Positions 1 to 7,901 of a DNA stretch of 49,065 bases are shown here, piece after piece. A program made the translations under genes and the position numbers. The notes below the pieces were generated by a model. It saw only the letters and a list, made by a program, of their open reading frames with translations, was not told the origin of the DNA and ran no database searches. Source of the stretch: Bacillota bacterium (GTDB lineage Bacteria; Bacillota; Clostridia; DSM-8532); NCBI GenBank assembly GCA_022702935.2, contig JAKIML020000056.1:1-49065 (forward strand), read 5' to 3'. The number at the start of each line of letters is the position of its first letter. Position 1 is the first letter of the stretch.

Positions 1-70
1 ATCTTTATTTTCATCCATTTTATCCCATCCATCAACCATGCGGGTTTGCGGAGTTGGGGAGGGAATGAGT

Positions 71-958
71 TTATTTTATATTCACAGGATTATCTGCGCA
101 GGGAAATTTTTCTAAAAGGATCTTATTGGCGGCCCTAAGCTTTTGATCATACTCCCGATATGATTCGCTCAATATTTTGAGATTTTCAATAAAAACATCA
201 TAATAACCGCTTTCCTGCTGGAACTTTACAAACATTTGCTTCATTTGACAGGCGGGTGAATTTTTATACGCCTCGGAGTCTACATATTCCAAATACTTTT
301 GGATGGTCTCTCTATGCTCTTCCAAATATCTTTCGGGGTTGTCTACGGCGTCCATGACTGCCCCATTCAAGCTCTGGATCTGCTCCTCCTCCATATGGCC
401 CAAACCCTGCTCCAAAAATTCCTCCAGCTCTCTGGGGAACTCCATTTGCTGAACGCTGTCCAGATACTCGATAATCTGGTTATAGGCCCTTTCTTTCTCC
501 GGGGTATCGATGCTTCCATGGAGAAACGGCCCAAAATGCATGCACAGGTACAGTCCATAGCCTCCCGGAAAGGCCTGCAGCAGCTTTTCCTTGATGGTAA
601 ACTGCTGTTCCATTTCTTCATCAATAAAGCGGCTGGCCTCATCTACATCATAGTCCTTTGCCAAATGCTCCAGGCACCTTTTTCTGGCCTCGGCCTTTTC
701 AACCTCCAGCTCCATCCTGTATTTGCATTTGGCCAGGGTACTGGGTTTATGGGGGCTTGCAAGAATTTCTTTAATTTCGCTGATGCTGAGTCCCAGCTTT
801 CTTAGAACACGGATCTCTTTAAGCACTGCAATATCGTCAGGGCTGTAGTTCCGATAGCCATTCTCCCCGACCTTCGGTGCTATGAGTCCCTGTGCTTCAT
901 AATATTCAACGGCCTTCCTGGTCAGACGGCATTCTCTTAACACCTCGTTAATAAGCAT
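71..958 (-). CDS. MerR-family transcriptional regulator
   Basis: DNA-binding regulator, 295 aa. Residues 1-70 form a MerR winged helix-turn-helix: a start of the form MLINEVLRECRLTRKAVEYY, then the wing (GYRNYSPDD) and the helix LRKLGLSISEIKEIL. The remaining 220 residues are mostly helical, rich in Glu, Tyr and Lys, and match no effector domain I can name; they probably bind a ligand or mediate dimerisation. I start at the ATG at 958 because GAGGTG lies six bases upstream; a GTG at 967 is also in frame but would sit on that ribosome binding site. The gene stands alone. Its own promoter has the 19-bp spacer typical of MerR-controlled promoters, so autoregulation is likely. The family is certain, the signal is unknown. 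Confidence 0.88.
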   Translation of the reverse strand: MLINEVLRECRLTRKAVEYYEAQGLIAPKVGENGYRNYSPDDIAVLKEIRVLRKLGLSISEIKEILASPHKPSTLAKCKYRMELEVEKAEARKRCLEHLAKDYDVDEASRFIDEEMEQQFTIKEKLLQAFPGGYGLYLCMHFGPFLHGSIDTPEKERAYNQIIEYLDSVQQMEFPRELEEFLEQGLGHMEEEQIQSLNGAVMDAVDNPERYLEEHRETIQKYLEYVDSEAYKNSPACQMKQMFVKFQQESGYYDVFIENLKILSESYREYDQKLRAANKILLEKFPCADNPVNIK

Positions 959-976
959 TCCTATCACCTCAGCATC

Positions 977-1007
977 ATCATAAGCCAGCCCCCAAGGTGA
1001 TAGTCAA
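977..1007 (-). promoter_or_regulatory. MerR-type promoter with 19-bp spacer
   Basis: Read on the minus strand, TTGACT (1007-1002) and TATGAT (982-977) are separated by 19 bases. Ordinary sigma-A promoters have 17; a 19-20 bp spacer is the hallmark of promoters that MerR proteins untwist. It drives the regulator itself with a leader of only about a dozen bases. I do not see a clean dyad in the spacer, so the operator is inferred from spacing only. Confidence 0.5.
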
Positions 1008-1061
1008 TACCCATGATGTTTTTTAATTCAACATGGAGGCCGGTGCGTCCAAATAGTGAAA

Positions 1062-1089
1062 CTGCCGCACCCTTTGCGGGATACGGCAG
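1062..1089 (-). terminator. Probable terminator of the transketolase operon
   Basis: CTGCCG (1062-1067) pairs with CGGCAG (1084-1089), and CCC/GGG pairs continue inward. It lies 18 bases past the stop of the transketolase C-terminal subunit. The following minus-strand sequence is only moderately T-rich (TTTCACTATTT), so it may be a weak terminator. Confidence 0.5.
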
Positions 1090-1106
1090 CTTGTTTATTC
1101 CCTATA

Positions 1107-2045
1107 TTACTTTTTTCTAGACAAAACCTTCTTGGCTTTTTCCACAATGGTTTCGGGGGTGAGCTTATACATGGCCAGCAGGTCAGCCGGCTTGCCTGAT
1201 TTTCCGAAGACATCCTCAATACCTACCATTTCCATGGCCACGGGATGATTCTTAACCACCACTTCGGCAACGGCACTGCCGAAGCCGCCCATCACATTAT
1301 GCTCCTCGCAGGTCACAATCGCACCCGTCTCCTGGGCTGCCTTGATGATGATCTCCTCATCAATGGGCTTGATGGTGTGAATATCGATAACTCTTACCGA
1401 CAGGCCTTCCGCTTCCAGCTTGGAAGCAGCCTGCACGGCCATATCCACCATAAGACCATTGGCAATGAGGGTGATGTTCTTGCCATCCTTAACGGTGACA
1501 CCCTTGCCAATCTGGAACTGGGTATCGTTTGAATAGATGACCGGAACATCCAGTCTGCCCAGTCTTAAGTACACAGGTCCAACCATCTCAGCGGCCTGCT
1601 TGACCAATGCCATGGTGGACACGCCATCGGCCGGTGAGATCACGGTCATTCCGGGAATGGAACGCATTAAAGCAATGTCCTCAATGGCCTGGTGGGATGC
1701 GCCGTCCTCGCCAACGGTAATACCGGCATGGGTAGCACCAATCTTTACATTAAGATGGGGATAGCCAATGGAGTTTCTCACCTGGTCAAAGGCCCGCCCT
1801 GCCGCAAACATGGCGAAGGTGCTGGCAAAGACTGTTTTCCCGCAGCTTGCCAATCCGGCCGCCACGGCCATCATATTGGATTCGGCAATTCCCATATTGA
1901 TATGTCTTTCGGGGTATTTCTTCTGGAATAAGTCGGTTCGGGTTGATTTGGAAAGGTCGGCATCCAAAACAACAATATTTTCATTATGGCCAATTTCAGC
2001 AAGTGCTGTTCCGTAGGCCACACGCGTCGCTATCTTTTCTGACAT
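1107..2045 (-). CDS. Transketolase, C-terminal subunit
   Basis: Second half of a split transketolase, 312 aa. It supplies the pyrimidine-binding domain (about 3-165) and the C-terminal domain (about 180-305). The motif INMGIAESNMMAVAAGLA carries the conserved glutamate that activates the thiamine diphosphate cofactor in this family. With the N-terminal subunit it forms the enzyme that moves two-carbon ketol units between sugar phosphates in the non-oxidative pentose phosphate pathway. The two genes are 61 bases apart in the order N then C. Two-gene transketolases are usual in Clostridia and archaea, so the split is not a frameshift. DXS-like enzymes share these folds, but separate subunits of this size argue for transketolase. 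Confidence 0.93.
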   Translation of the reverse strand: MSEKIATRVAYGTALAEIGHNENIVVLDADLSKSTRTDLFQKKYPERHINMGIAESNMMAVAAGLASCGKTVFASTFAMFAAGRAFDQVRNSIGYPHLNVKIGATHAGITVGEDGASHQAIEDIALMRSIPGMTVISPADGVSTMALVKQAAEMVGPVYLRLGRLDVPVIYSNDTQFQIGKGVTVKDGKNITLIANGLMVDMAVQAASKLEAEGLSVRVIDIHTIKPIDEEIIIKAAQETGAIVTCEEHNVMGGFGSAVAEVVVKNHPVAMEMVGIEDVFGKSGKPADLLAMYKLTPETIVEKAKKVLSRKK

Positions 2046-2106
2046 GGGTCATCCCTCCACGTTTCCTTTGAAATTCGTTTTCTTTCAATTAAGCGCTAAC
2101 GCGATA

Positions 2107-2943
2107 TTAAAGGCTGTTCAGGAGCGCGTCCAACTCAGCCAGAGCCTGTTCGGCCTGCTCCTTTTTAGGGGCGCTGCCGTGCCATGAGGCTTGATTTTCC
2201 ATATAGGAGACGCCTTTACCCTTCACCGAATGGGCGATAATCACCGTCGGCTTGCCCTTGGTAGCCTTGGCCTCCTCTACCCCTTTTTCGATGGCATCAA
2301 AGTCATGGGCATCAATATTAACCACATGCCACCCGAAAGCGAGGAACTTGTCCGCAATGGGCTCGGGATTCATAACATCAATAATTTTTCCGTCAATCTG
2401 CAATCCATTGTAATCCACAAAGGCTGTAAGATTGTCAAGCTTGTAATGGGCCGCTGCCATGGCTGCCTCCCAAACCTGTCCTTCCTCCAGCTCACCGTCG
2501 CCCAGAACGGTAAAGACACGATAGTCCTTCTTATCCAGCTTTCCGGCCAGAGCCATGCCTACCGCCGCAGAAACGCCCTGCCCCAGTGAACCTGTGGACA
2601 TATCCACGCCGGGCACCTTATCCATGTTGGGATGTCCTTCAAGGTAGCTTCCGGCCTGTCTGAAGCTTTTAAGATCCTCTACGGGGAAAAAGCCGCGATG
2701 GGCCAGGGTTGAATAAAGCCCGGGTGAGCAGTGTCCTTTTGAAAGGACGAAACGATCCCGATCAGGGTTCTTAGGGGATTTCGGGTCAACCCTCATTTCT
2801 TTAAAATAGAGGAAGGTCATAATGTCCGCCACTGATAGGGACCCGCCCGGATGACCGCTGCCTGCCGATGCAACTGCTGTAATGATACCTTTTCTTATCT
2901 GTGTTGCTGTTCTTTGAAGCTCCAATTTGGTTTTTGCATCCAT
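2107..2943 (-). CDS. Transketolase, N-terminal subunit
   Basis: First half of the split transketolase, 278 aa, carrying the thiamine diphosphate-binding domain. The cofactor motif starts at GDGELEEGQVWEAAMAA and ends at VDYNGLQIDG (GDG-x(about 25)-N), and the SAGSGHPGGSLS segment near residues 25-36 is the usual N-terminal signature with its catalytic His. The start ATG follows AGAAGGAGAG at a good distance. It is the first gene of a two-gene operon, with the C-terminal subunit downstream. The upstream gap to the YitT-family gene is 190 bases and must hold the promoter, but I cannot choose one with confidence. Confidence 0.94.
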   Translation of the reverse strand: MDAKTKLELQRTATQIRKGIITAVASAGSGHPGGSLSVADIMTFLYFKEMRVDPKSPKNPDRDRFVLSKGHCSPGLYSTLAHRGFFPVEDLKSFRQAGSYLEGHPNMDKVPGVDMSTGSLGQGVSAAVGMALAGKLDKKDYRVFTVLGDGELEEGQVWEAAMAAAHYKLDNLTAFVDYNGLQIDGKIIDVMNPEPIADKFLAFGWHVVNIDAHDFDAIEKGVEEAKATKGKPTVIIAHSVKGKGVSYMENQASWHGSAPKKEQAEQALAELDALLNSL

Positions 2944-3133
2944 CTTGAACTCTCCTTCTATCCCAATGTAATCATTGACATGTTATCCTTGAGACGCTGT
3001 TCCGAAATGCTTTTGTGCACAGGCTAAATTTGCTATGTACAAAAGTTGTATATTTATCCGCCTTAACAGACCAAGTATACATGATTACTATTTTAAAATC
3101 CAGAAAAAAATCATATCAAAAATGGGAGAAATT

Positions 3134-4042
3134 TTACTTTTTTTCATGCAGGGGCAGGAATCCTTCACCTAATACCTCCCTGGCATCAATGAGCAGAACA
3201 AAGGCATTGGCATCGCAATCCTTGACAATCTCCTTGACCATGCTGATTTCCTCACGCTTGACCACACAGAGCAGAACGGTCTTGTCCTGCCTGCTGTACA
3301 TGCCCATGCCCTTAAGACCCGTAACCCCCCGCTCCACATCGTGCATGAGCCTTTGGGCGATATCCTCCGATCGATTGGAGATGATGAGCAGGCTCTTGGC
3401 AAAATTCAGACCCTCCAGATAGGCGTCAACCGTTTTGGTGGATATATAAAGGCTGAGAGCAGCATAAAGCCCCAGCTTAACGCTTCTAAAGGCGATGGTG
3501 GCAAACAGAAGGACACAGCCGTCCAAAAAGAGCAGGTATTGCCCCACCGAGAATTTGGGGAAAAATTTCTTGAGAATGGCCGCAGCCAGGTCTGTTCCGC
3601 CGGTGGTAGCATCCTCCTTGAGAATGATGCCCAGGCCAAAGCCCATGATCAAACCGCCCATCACAGCGTTCAAAAGCAAATCAGGCACGGCCATGGAGGC
3701 ATCAAATCGGACCAGATACTCATGAATGAGCTTATTAAAAAAGGGCCAGGTGCCGTCAATCAACAGGGACAGGACCACAGCACCATAGAGGGAACGAACA
3801 AGGAATAGTCGGCCCTTGCTTTTATAGCCGGTGAGAAAAAGAGGGACATTAAAGAAAAGCATCAGCATACCTACGGGTATGGCATTGCCGATGACATAAA
3901 AGATGACGGTTGAGAGCCCCGAAACACCTCCAGGAGCAAGTTTGTAGGGTATCAAAAACAAATTCATGGAGACGGCCATAATCAGGCAGCCCAGTGTAAT
4001 GACGAGATAGGGGCGGAAGACTTCCTTAAAACGCTTAGACAT
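3134..4042 (-). CDS. YitT-family (DUF161/DUF2179) membrane protein
   Basis: Integral membrane protein of 302 aa from the ATG at 4042, which follows AAGGAGGAAAAGCA; an upstream in-frame ATG at 4090 lies inside the rpmE terminator and is less likely. About five hydrophobic helices fill residues 12-190. A conserved family segment (MGFGLGIILKEDATTGGTDLAAAIL) sits near residue 140. The cytoplasmic DUF2179 domain is at about 220-290 (SLLIISNRSEDIAQRLMHDV onward). YitT proteins are widespread in Firmicutes, several copies per genome, and their function is not established. Here the gene is monocistronic, between rpmE and the transketolase operon. Confidence 0.85.
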   Translation of the reverse strand: MSKRFKEVFRPYLVITLGCLIMAVSMNLFLIPYKLAPGGVSGLSTVIFYVIGNAIPVGMLMLFFNVPLFLTGYKSKGRLFLVRSLYGAVVLSLLIDGTWPFFNKLIHEYLVRFDASMAVPDLLLNAVMGGLIMGFGLGIILKEDATTGGTDLAAAILKKFFPKFSVGQYLLFLDGCVLLFATIAFRSVKLGLYAALSLYISTKTVDAYLEGLNFAKSLLIISNRSEDIAQRLMHDVERGVTGLKGMGMYSRQDKTVLLCVVKREEISMVKEIVKDCDANAFVLLIDAREVLGEGFLPLHEKK

Positions 4043-4088
4043 TGCTTTTCCTCCTTCATTACGTTTACTTAGTATATGAAAATGGGAC

Positions 4089-4114
4089 AAAAAAAACCGG
4101 GATAATACCCGGTT
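4089..4114 (-). terminator. Rho-independent terminator after rpmE
   Basis: AACCGGG (4095-4101) and CCCGGTT (4108-4114) form a 7-bp stem with a 6-base loop, followed on the minus strand by eight T residues. It is about 100 bases past the rpmE stop and probably ends the rho-rpmE transcript. A second small hairpin, ATTTCAC/GTGAAAT, lies just before it at 4126-4145. Confidence 0.85.
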
Positions 4115-4212
4115 CTTCGTCGTGCTATTTCACCTGGAAGTGAAATCATCAGGGGCTCGGGGCAAAAACCCACGAGTATGGACGCCAAGAAAAAGTATTC
4201 TCTTATGAAAAA

Positions 4213-4422
4213 TTACTTCATACCATACTTCTTCTTGAACTTATCTACGCGACCACCCATGTCAACAAGCTTTTGCTTGCCAGTGAAAAAAGGATGGCAC
4301 TGTGAACAAATTTCAACGCGCAATTCGGGCTTTGTAGAACCTGTTTCAAAGGTCTCGCCGCATGCGCAACGAACTACTGCTTTAGTATAATTGGGATGGA
4401 TACCTTCCTGCATGGTTTTCAC
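4213..4422 (-). CDS. rpmE: 50S ribosomal protein L31, zinc-binding form
   Basis: Small protein of the large ribosomal subunit, 69 aa, full length. The segment [13 protein letters not shown] plus [18 protein letters not shown] contains the CxC and CxxC cysteines that bind zinc in the C+ form of L31; the ending [11 protein letters not shown] is typical. The ribosome binding site AGCGAGGTG precedes the ATG. The gene lies 111 bases after rho with no convincing terminator between, so co-transcription with rho is likely; rho-rpmE linkage is common in Firmicutes. No second, zinc-free L31 is seen in this window. Confidence 0.97.
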   Translation of the reverse strand: MKTMQEGIHPNYTKAVVRCACGETFETGSTKPELRVEICSQCHPFFTGKQKLVDMGGRVDKFKKKYGMK

Positions 4423-4440
4423 CTCGCTTAAAATGGCATT

Positions 4441-4457
4441 GTTTCTATAGTAGAAAC
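4441..4457. repeat. Small inverted repeat in the rpmE leader
   Basis: GTTTCTA-TAG-TAGAAAC is a perfect 7-bp inverted repeat with a 3-base loop, 19 bases upstream of the rpmE start. It could be an operator or a small mRNA hairpin. It does not match the Zur box known from Bacillus. Confidence 0.35.
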
Positions 4458-4533
4458 TTCATTATTTCAATTTAGGACTTAAAAAGTGCCGAATGGTATT
4501 GTATCACACCATGGACTTTAATGCAAGTACAAA

Positions 4534-6750
4534 CTATTTATAGATAGTATCGTAGTTGTTCTTTTCGCGCTGCATGAACGCCGTATTAATCCCGTTCACA
4601 AATTCCTCATTATTCTTGGTGTTCATGAGCCGGTTAATGATCATCTCGGTAACATCGGCCGTACCCACATTGCTCATCGCCTTTCTGATGGTCCAGATGC
4701 CTTCCAGCTCGCGCTGTGTCAGCAGCAGTTCCTCTCTTCTAGTACCTGAGCGGTTGATATCAATGGCCGGGAAGATGCGCTTTTCAGACAGCTTTCTGTC
4801 CAGATGAAGCTCCATGTTGCCCGTTCCCTTGAATTCCTCGTAAATGACATCATCCATACGGCTTCCCGTATCAATAAGGGCTGTGGCTATAATGGTCAGG
4901 CTTCCGCCGTTTTCAATATTACGGGCTGCACCAAAGAAACGCTTGGGCTTGTGCAGGGCACCCGGATCCAGACCGCCCGACAAGGTACGCCCCGTAGGAG
5001 GAATGGTCAGGTTATAGGCTCTGGCCAAACGGGTGATGCTGTCAAGGAGGATAACCACGTCTTTTTTATGTTCAACCAATCTCTGCGCTCTTTCCAGCAC
5101 CATTTCGGCCACCTTGATATGGTGCTCGGGCACCTCATCAAAGGTGGAGTAAATGACATCGCCTCTGATGGAGCGCTGCATATCGGTAACTTCCTCAGGA
5201 CGTTCGTCAATGAGGAGTACAATAACCTCGATTTCGGGGTGCTTGGCCGTAATTGCATTGGCAATCTTCTTTAAGAGAATGGTTTTACCGGCCTTAGGGG
5301 GTGAAACAATCAAGCCGCGCTGGCCCTTGCCAATGGGAGCAATGAGGTCAATGAGTCGGGTAGAGAGCTCCTTGGTATCCTGCTCCAGGGTAATCCGTTC
5401 ATTGGGGTAAATGGGAGTCAACTGCTCAAAGGGACGCCGTCTCTGGGCCACCTCAGGCGAATCGCCGTTAATGGAGGACACATAGAGCAGGGCCTGGAAT
5501 TTCTCGCCTTCCTTCTGGATTCTGCCCTTGCCCACAATCTTATCCCCGGTTTTCATATTGAATCTGCGAATCTGCGAAGGGGAGACATAGATATCCCGGG
5601 TACCCGATAAATAATTATGACCGCGCAGGAAGCCATAACCATCGGGGAGTACCTCAAGAATACCCGTTACCGGATTATCGCTTTCGAGCCGTGACAGATC
5701 CTTGTTCTTGGGATATTTAAAGCTGCGGTTATCAGCATCGGAAGTGGTCTCTTCCTTTTCCTTTTCATCCTTTGGGGCCTCATCCGCAGGCTTTTCAGGT
5801 ATGGTCTCAGCAACTACATCCTGCTTTTCTGGCAGAGCCTCAGCCACTACATCCTGATTCTCAGCAGAAGGCTTTGTCTCCTCCTGAACAGCTTCTGACT
5901 TAGCTATCGTCGGAAGGACGGGAAGCTGAACATCGCCAGCGGGTTTCGCCTCAACAGCCTCCACCTTTTGAGGCTCCTTATCCGCTTTGACTTTCTGGGG
6001 CGGAATGGAATCCCTGGCCTCGGACACTTTCTCGGAGGCTTTGCCGTCCTTCGCCTCAGTCTTTCGGGAGGTCTTTCCTTTCTTTGCCTTGGATGCTTCC
6101 CTGGAATCCTTTTGAGTCTCGGGCTCGTCCTTTGCCTCGGTTTTGGCGTCTTTTATAGTCTCGACCTTGGCTTCGTTCCTGGTCTCAGCCTTAGGCTCAT
6201 TGCTGGCCTCAGTCTTGGATTCGGTCTTTGCCTCAGTCTTAGCCTCACTCTTTGCCTCGGTCTTAGGCTCACTCTTGGACTCCTGGCTCTCCTTCTTTTT
6301 GGGACGGCCGCGTCCGCTCTTTTTATCGGCAGACTTGGATTGGTCCTGGTCGGCTTGAGCAGGTTGTGCCGAGGGTTCTTCCTTTTGAGGCGCCAAAGTC
6401 TCTTTTCCAGCTTTGGCATCACTGGGCTCTTCCTTCTTCAAAGCATCCTGCTTTGTTGATTCAGAGGCAGCCTTTGGTCTTCCTCTTTTCTTTTTCCCAT
6501 CCTTGCTCTCCTCTGAGTCATCAGGCTTTTCAGAGACAGCCGAAGAAGCAGCGTCAGCCTTTGCTTTGGGAGCTACTGCAATGGATTCTTCATCTTTCTT
6601 TGTGACTTGGGTCGGGACATTACCCGAAGAGGTAATGAGCTCAATAAGGTCCGATTTTTTCATCCTTGAGAGTTTTGTGTGGCCAAGCATCTTTGCAATA
6701 TACTTTAGATCCTCAAGCGATTTTCCCTCAAGATTGGGCCTGTCGTTCAT
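4534..6750 (-). CDS. rho: Transcription termination factor Rho with long low-complexity N-terminal insert
   Basis: Hexameric RNA-dependent ATPase that ends transcription. The start ATG at 6750 follows AAGGCGGTG, giving 738 aa against about 420 for a standard Rho. Residues 5-45 are the Rho N-terminal helical domain. About residues 46-345 are a disordered stretch of Lys, Glu, Ala, Ser and Thr with repeated KTEAK-like units. The cold-shock-like RNA-binding domain follows at about 355-425 ([14 protein letters not shown]). The motor has Walker A at SPPKAGKT, Walker B at [16 protein letters not shown], and the secondary RNA-binding loop near [11 protein letters not shown]. All catalytic motifs are intact. 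Rho proteins with extra N-terminal regions are known in several phyla, where they can alter RNA binding or drive aggregation. Confidence 0.96.
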   Translation of the reverse strand: MNDRPNLEGKSLEDLKYIAKMLGHTKLSRMKKSDLIELITSSGNVPTQVTKKDEESIAVAPKAKADAASSAVSEKPDDSEESKDGKKKRGRPKAASESTKQDALKKEEPSDAKAGKETLAPQKEEPSAQPAQADQDQSKSADKKSGRGRPKKKESQESKSEPKTEAKSEAKTEAKTESKTEASNEPKAETRNEAKVETIKDAKTEAKDEPETQKDSREASKAKKGKTSRKTEAKDGKASEKVSEARDSIPPQKVKADKEPQKVEAVEAKPAGDVQLPVLPTIAKSEAVQEETKPSAENQDVVAEALPEKQDVVAETIPEKPADEAPKDEKEKEETTSDADNRSFKYPKNKDLSRLESDNPVTGILEVLPDGYGFLRGHNYLSGTRDIYVSPSQIRRFNMKTGDKIVGKGRIQKEGEKFQALLYVSSINGDSPEVAQRRRPFEQLTPIYPNERITLEQDTKELSTRLIDLIAPIGKGQRGLIVSPPKAGKTILLKKIANAITAKHPEIEVIVLLIDERPEEVTDMQRSIRGDVIYSTFDEVPEHHIKVAEMVLERAQRLVEHKKDVVILLDSITRLARAYNLTIPPTGRTLSGGLDPGALHKPKRFFGAARNIENGGSLTIIATALIDTGSRMDDVIYEEFKGTGNMELHLDRKLSEKRIFPAIDINRSGTRREELLLTQRELEGIWTIRKAMSNVGTADVTEMIINRLMNTKNNEEFVNGINTAFMQREKNNYDTIYK

Positions 6751-7252
6751 AATACACCGCCTTGTGTTCAATTAACTTTGTGAAATGTAGAAAAAGATTT
6801 GCTTTTACCATAAAACTATAAGGGTAATCCCAAAAATAGATTCCATCATAACACCGACTTTAAGTACCATTGTCGTGCCTTAATAAGATAAACAATACCA
6901 TATTTATTCATATTCCATTATTAAGATTCTTTGTGGGAAATATCTTATCTATAGAGATGCCTACCTCTTGACTGATATAATATACCAATTCAACCTGTCC
7001 TTTGTCAAGTATAAACCTTTCTGACTAATGCTATTCAAAATAGATAGAAGGATCAAAGCGTCGATAAATAGCTCTTAAATACAACAAAATCAGCCTTCGG
7101 ATTTTGCCAACATTTGTAGGGGGGTTCTCCGAGGTTTTTCCATGGGATGATTTACCGCTATCCGTTATTATGGGATTGTAAGATAACCCTTATTGCTGAT
7201 ATCCATAACATCCATTAATGTTAGCCTTCAGTTTTGGTATTTTGGGGTAAAT
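6751..7252. other. Intergenic region between divergent rho and Spo0E-like genes
   Basis: About 500 AT-rich bases. The left part is an unusually long rho leader of some 220 bases below the promoter at 6979-7008. I looked for riboswitch cores and found none that I recognise. A short stem, AAAATC/GATTTT around AGCCTTCG, is present near 7086-7104. Nothing else is supported. Confidence 0.4.
6979..7008 (-). promoter_or_regulatory. Probable sigma-A promoter of rho
   Basis: On the minus strand TTGACA (7008-7003) is followed after 18 bases by TATATT (6984-6979), with more A/T around it. It would start a transcript about 220 bases upstream of the rho start codon. No other candidate in the gap is as good. 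Confidence 0.5.
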
Positions 7253-7414
7253 ATGTTGGAAAAACAGATAGAGAACATGAAGCTTCAATTGGATCATTTG
7301 ATACTGACTGAACCATTTAGCAGCCCGACAATTTTATCATACAGTCAGGCATTGGATGAGTTGATTGTTGAATTTATGAAACGCAAGGCAAGCCAAAAAA
7401 CCAGCGGGATATGA
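7253..7414 (+). CDS. Spo0E-like sporulation regulator
   Basis: Short protein of 53 aa from the ATG at 7253; an earlier in-frame start at 7193 would add 20 residues unlike the family. The sequence is two helices: MLEKQIENMKLQLDHLI, a short turn, then SYSQALDELIVEFMKRK. The SQxLDxLI pattern is the signature of the Spo0E family, small phosphatases that remove phosphate from Spo0A~P and so delay sporulation. Length fits the short members of the family. The gene is alone, divergent from rho, and weakly led by a GGGG stretch. Its target could equally be another response regulator. Confidence 0.75.
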   Translation: MLEKQIENMKLQLDHLILTEPFSSPTILSYSQALDELIVEFMKRKASQKTSGI

Positions 7415-7502
7415 CAGAGAAAATGGATGGGGGTAACATCAATAACGGTTTATCTTTCAAATATATGACATCCGGACCACAGCGATGGGGGGACACCAGG
7501 GC

Positions 7503-7790
7503 GGCCGCTTAGGTCGACAGCTTAGAGCAACAACATGACGGCAGCATCTGGTGACCGTGTGGGACGGTGTCATCCACAGCTTAGGCGACATCGTGGACGA
7601 CATCTTAGGCAGCAGCATTGACGACAACTTTGACAGCAGCTTAGGCAACAACTTAGGCAGCAACTTAGGCAGCAACTTAGACGACATCTTTGGCAGCATC
7701 TATGGCGACATCCTAGACCACATCTTTGACGACAGCTTAGGCGACAACTTAGACGACATCTTAGGCCACAGCTTAGACGACTTATATCTA
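7503..7790. repeat. 12-bp-period degenerate tandem repeat array
   Basis: From about 7503, and without break from 7575 to 7790, the sequence repeats a 12-base unit of the form NCTTAGGCGACA with A/C/G/T substitutions, about 18 units in the regular part. Because the period is a multiple of three, each open frame gives a tetrapeptide repeat. The plus strand reads x-Leu/Ile/Phe-Gly/Asp-Asp/Ser/Asn (7551-7799, GTG start, no ribosome binding site). The minus strand reads Cys-rich LSCR units in one frame (7797-7570) and LLPK units in another. A terminator follows at 7834. Whether any frame is translated cannot be decided here. NotI- and SalI-like sites at 7503-7519 are part of the first degenerate units. 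Confidence 0.85.
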
Positions 7791-7833
7791 CATCCATGAA
7801 CCATCATTGAGCAGAGCATTTGAACACATATAA

Positions 7834-7868
7834 AAAACCTGAGAACTAAATGTCTCAGGTTTTCTTTT
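7834..7868. terminator. Bidirectional terminator
   Basis: AAAACCTGAGA (7834-7844) and TCTCAGGTTTT (7853-7863) form an 11-bp stem with an 8-base loop. Plus-strand transcripts meet TTTTCTTTTT after it, minus-strand transcripts meet a T-run as well. It ends the ABC transporter operon on the minus strand and anything transcribed through the repeat array on the plus strand. Confidence 0.88.
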
Positions 7869-7901
7869 TACCCTTTTCCCCTTCTTAAATGGATACAGCG
7901 T

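Noticed and set aside
1107-2943. Frameshifted transketolase
   Set aside because: Two separate subunits with their own start sites are the normal state in Clostridia.
7001-7009. TTTGTCAAG as a Spo0A box upstream of the Spo0E-like gene
   Set aside because: One mismatch to the 0A box, but it is the -35 region of the likely rho promoter read on the other strand and 245 bases from the gene. Too weak alone.
7503-7519. Adjacent NotI and SalI recognition sequences as a cloning-vector remnant
   Set aside because: Both sites fall in the first degenerate units of the 12-bp repeat, and the sequence on either side does not look like vector.
7570-7797. Cys-rich minus-strand open frame (LSCR repeats) as a metal-binding protein
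   Set aside because: It is one of three frames opened by the 12-bp repeat. There is no ribosome binding site, and the neighbouring terminator is placed to end the minus-strand ABC operon, not to start a gene here.
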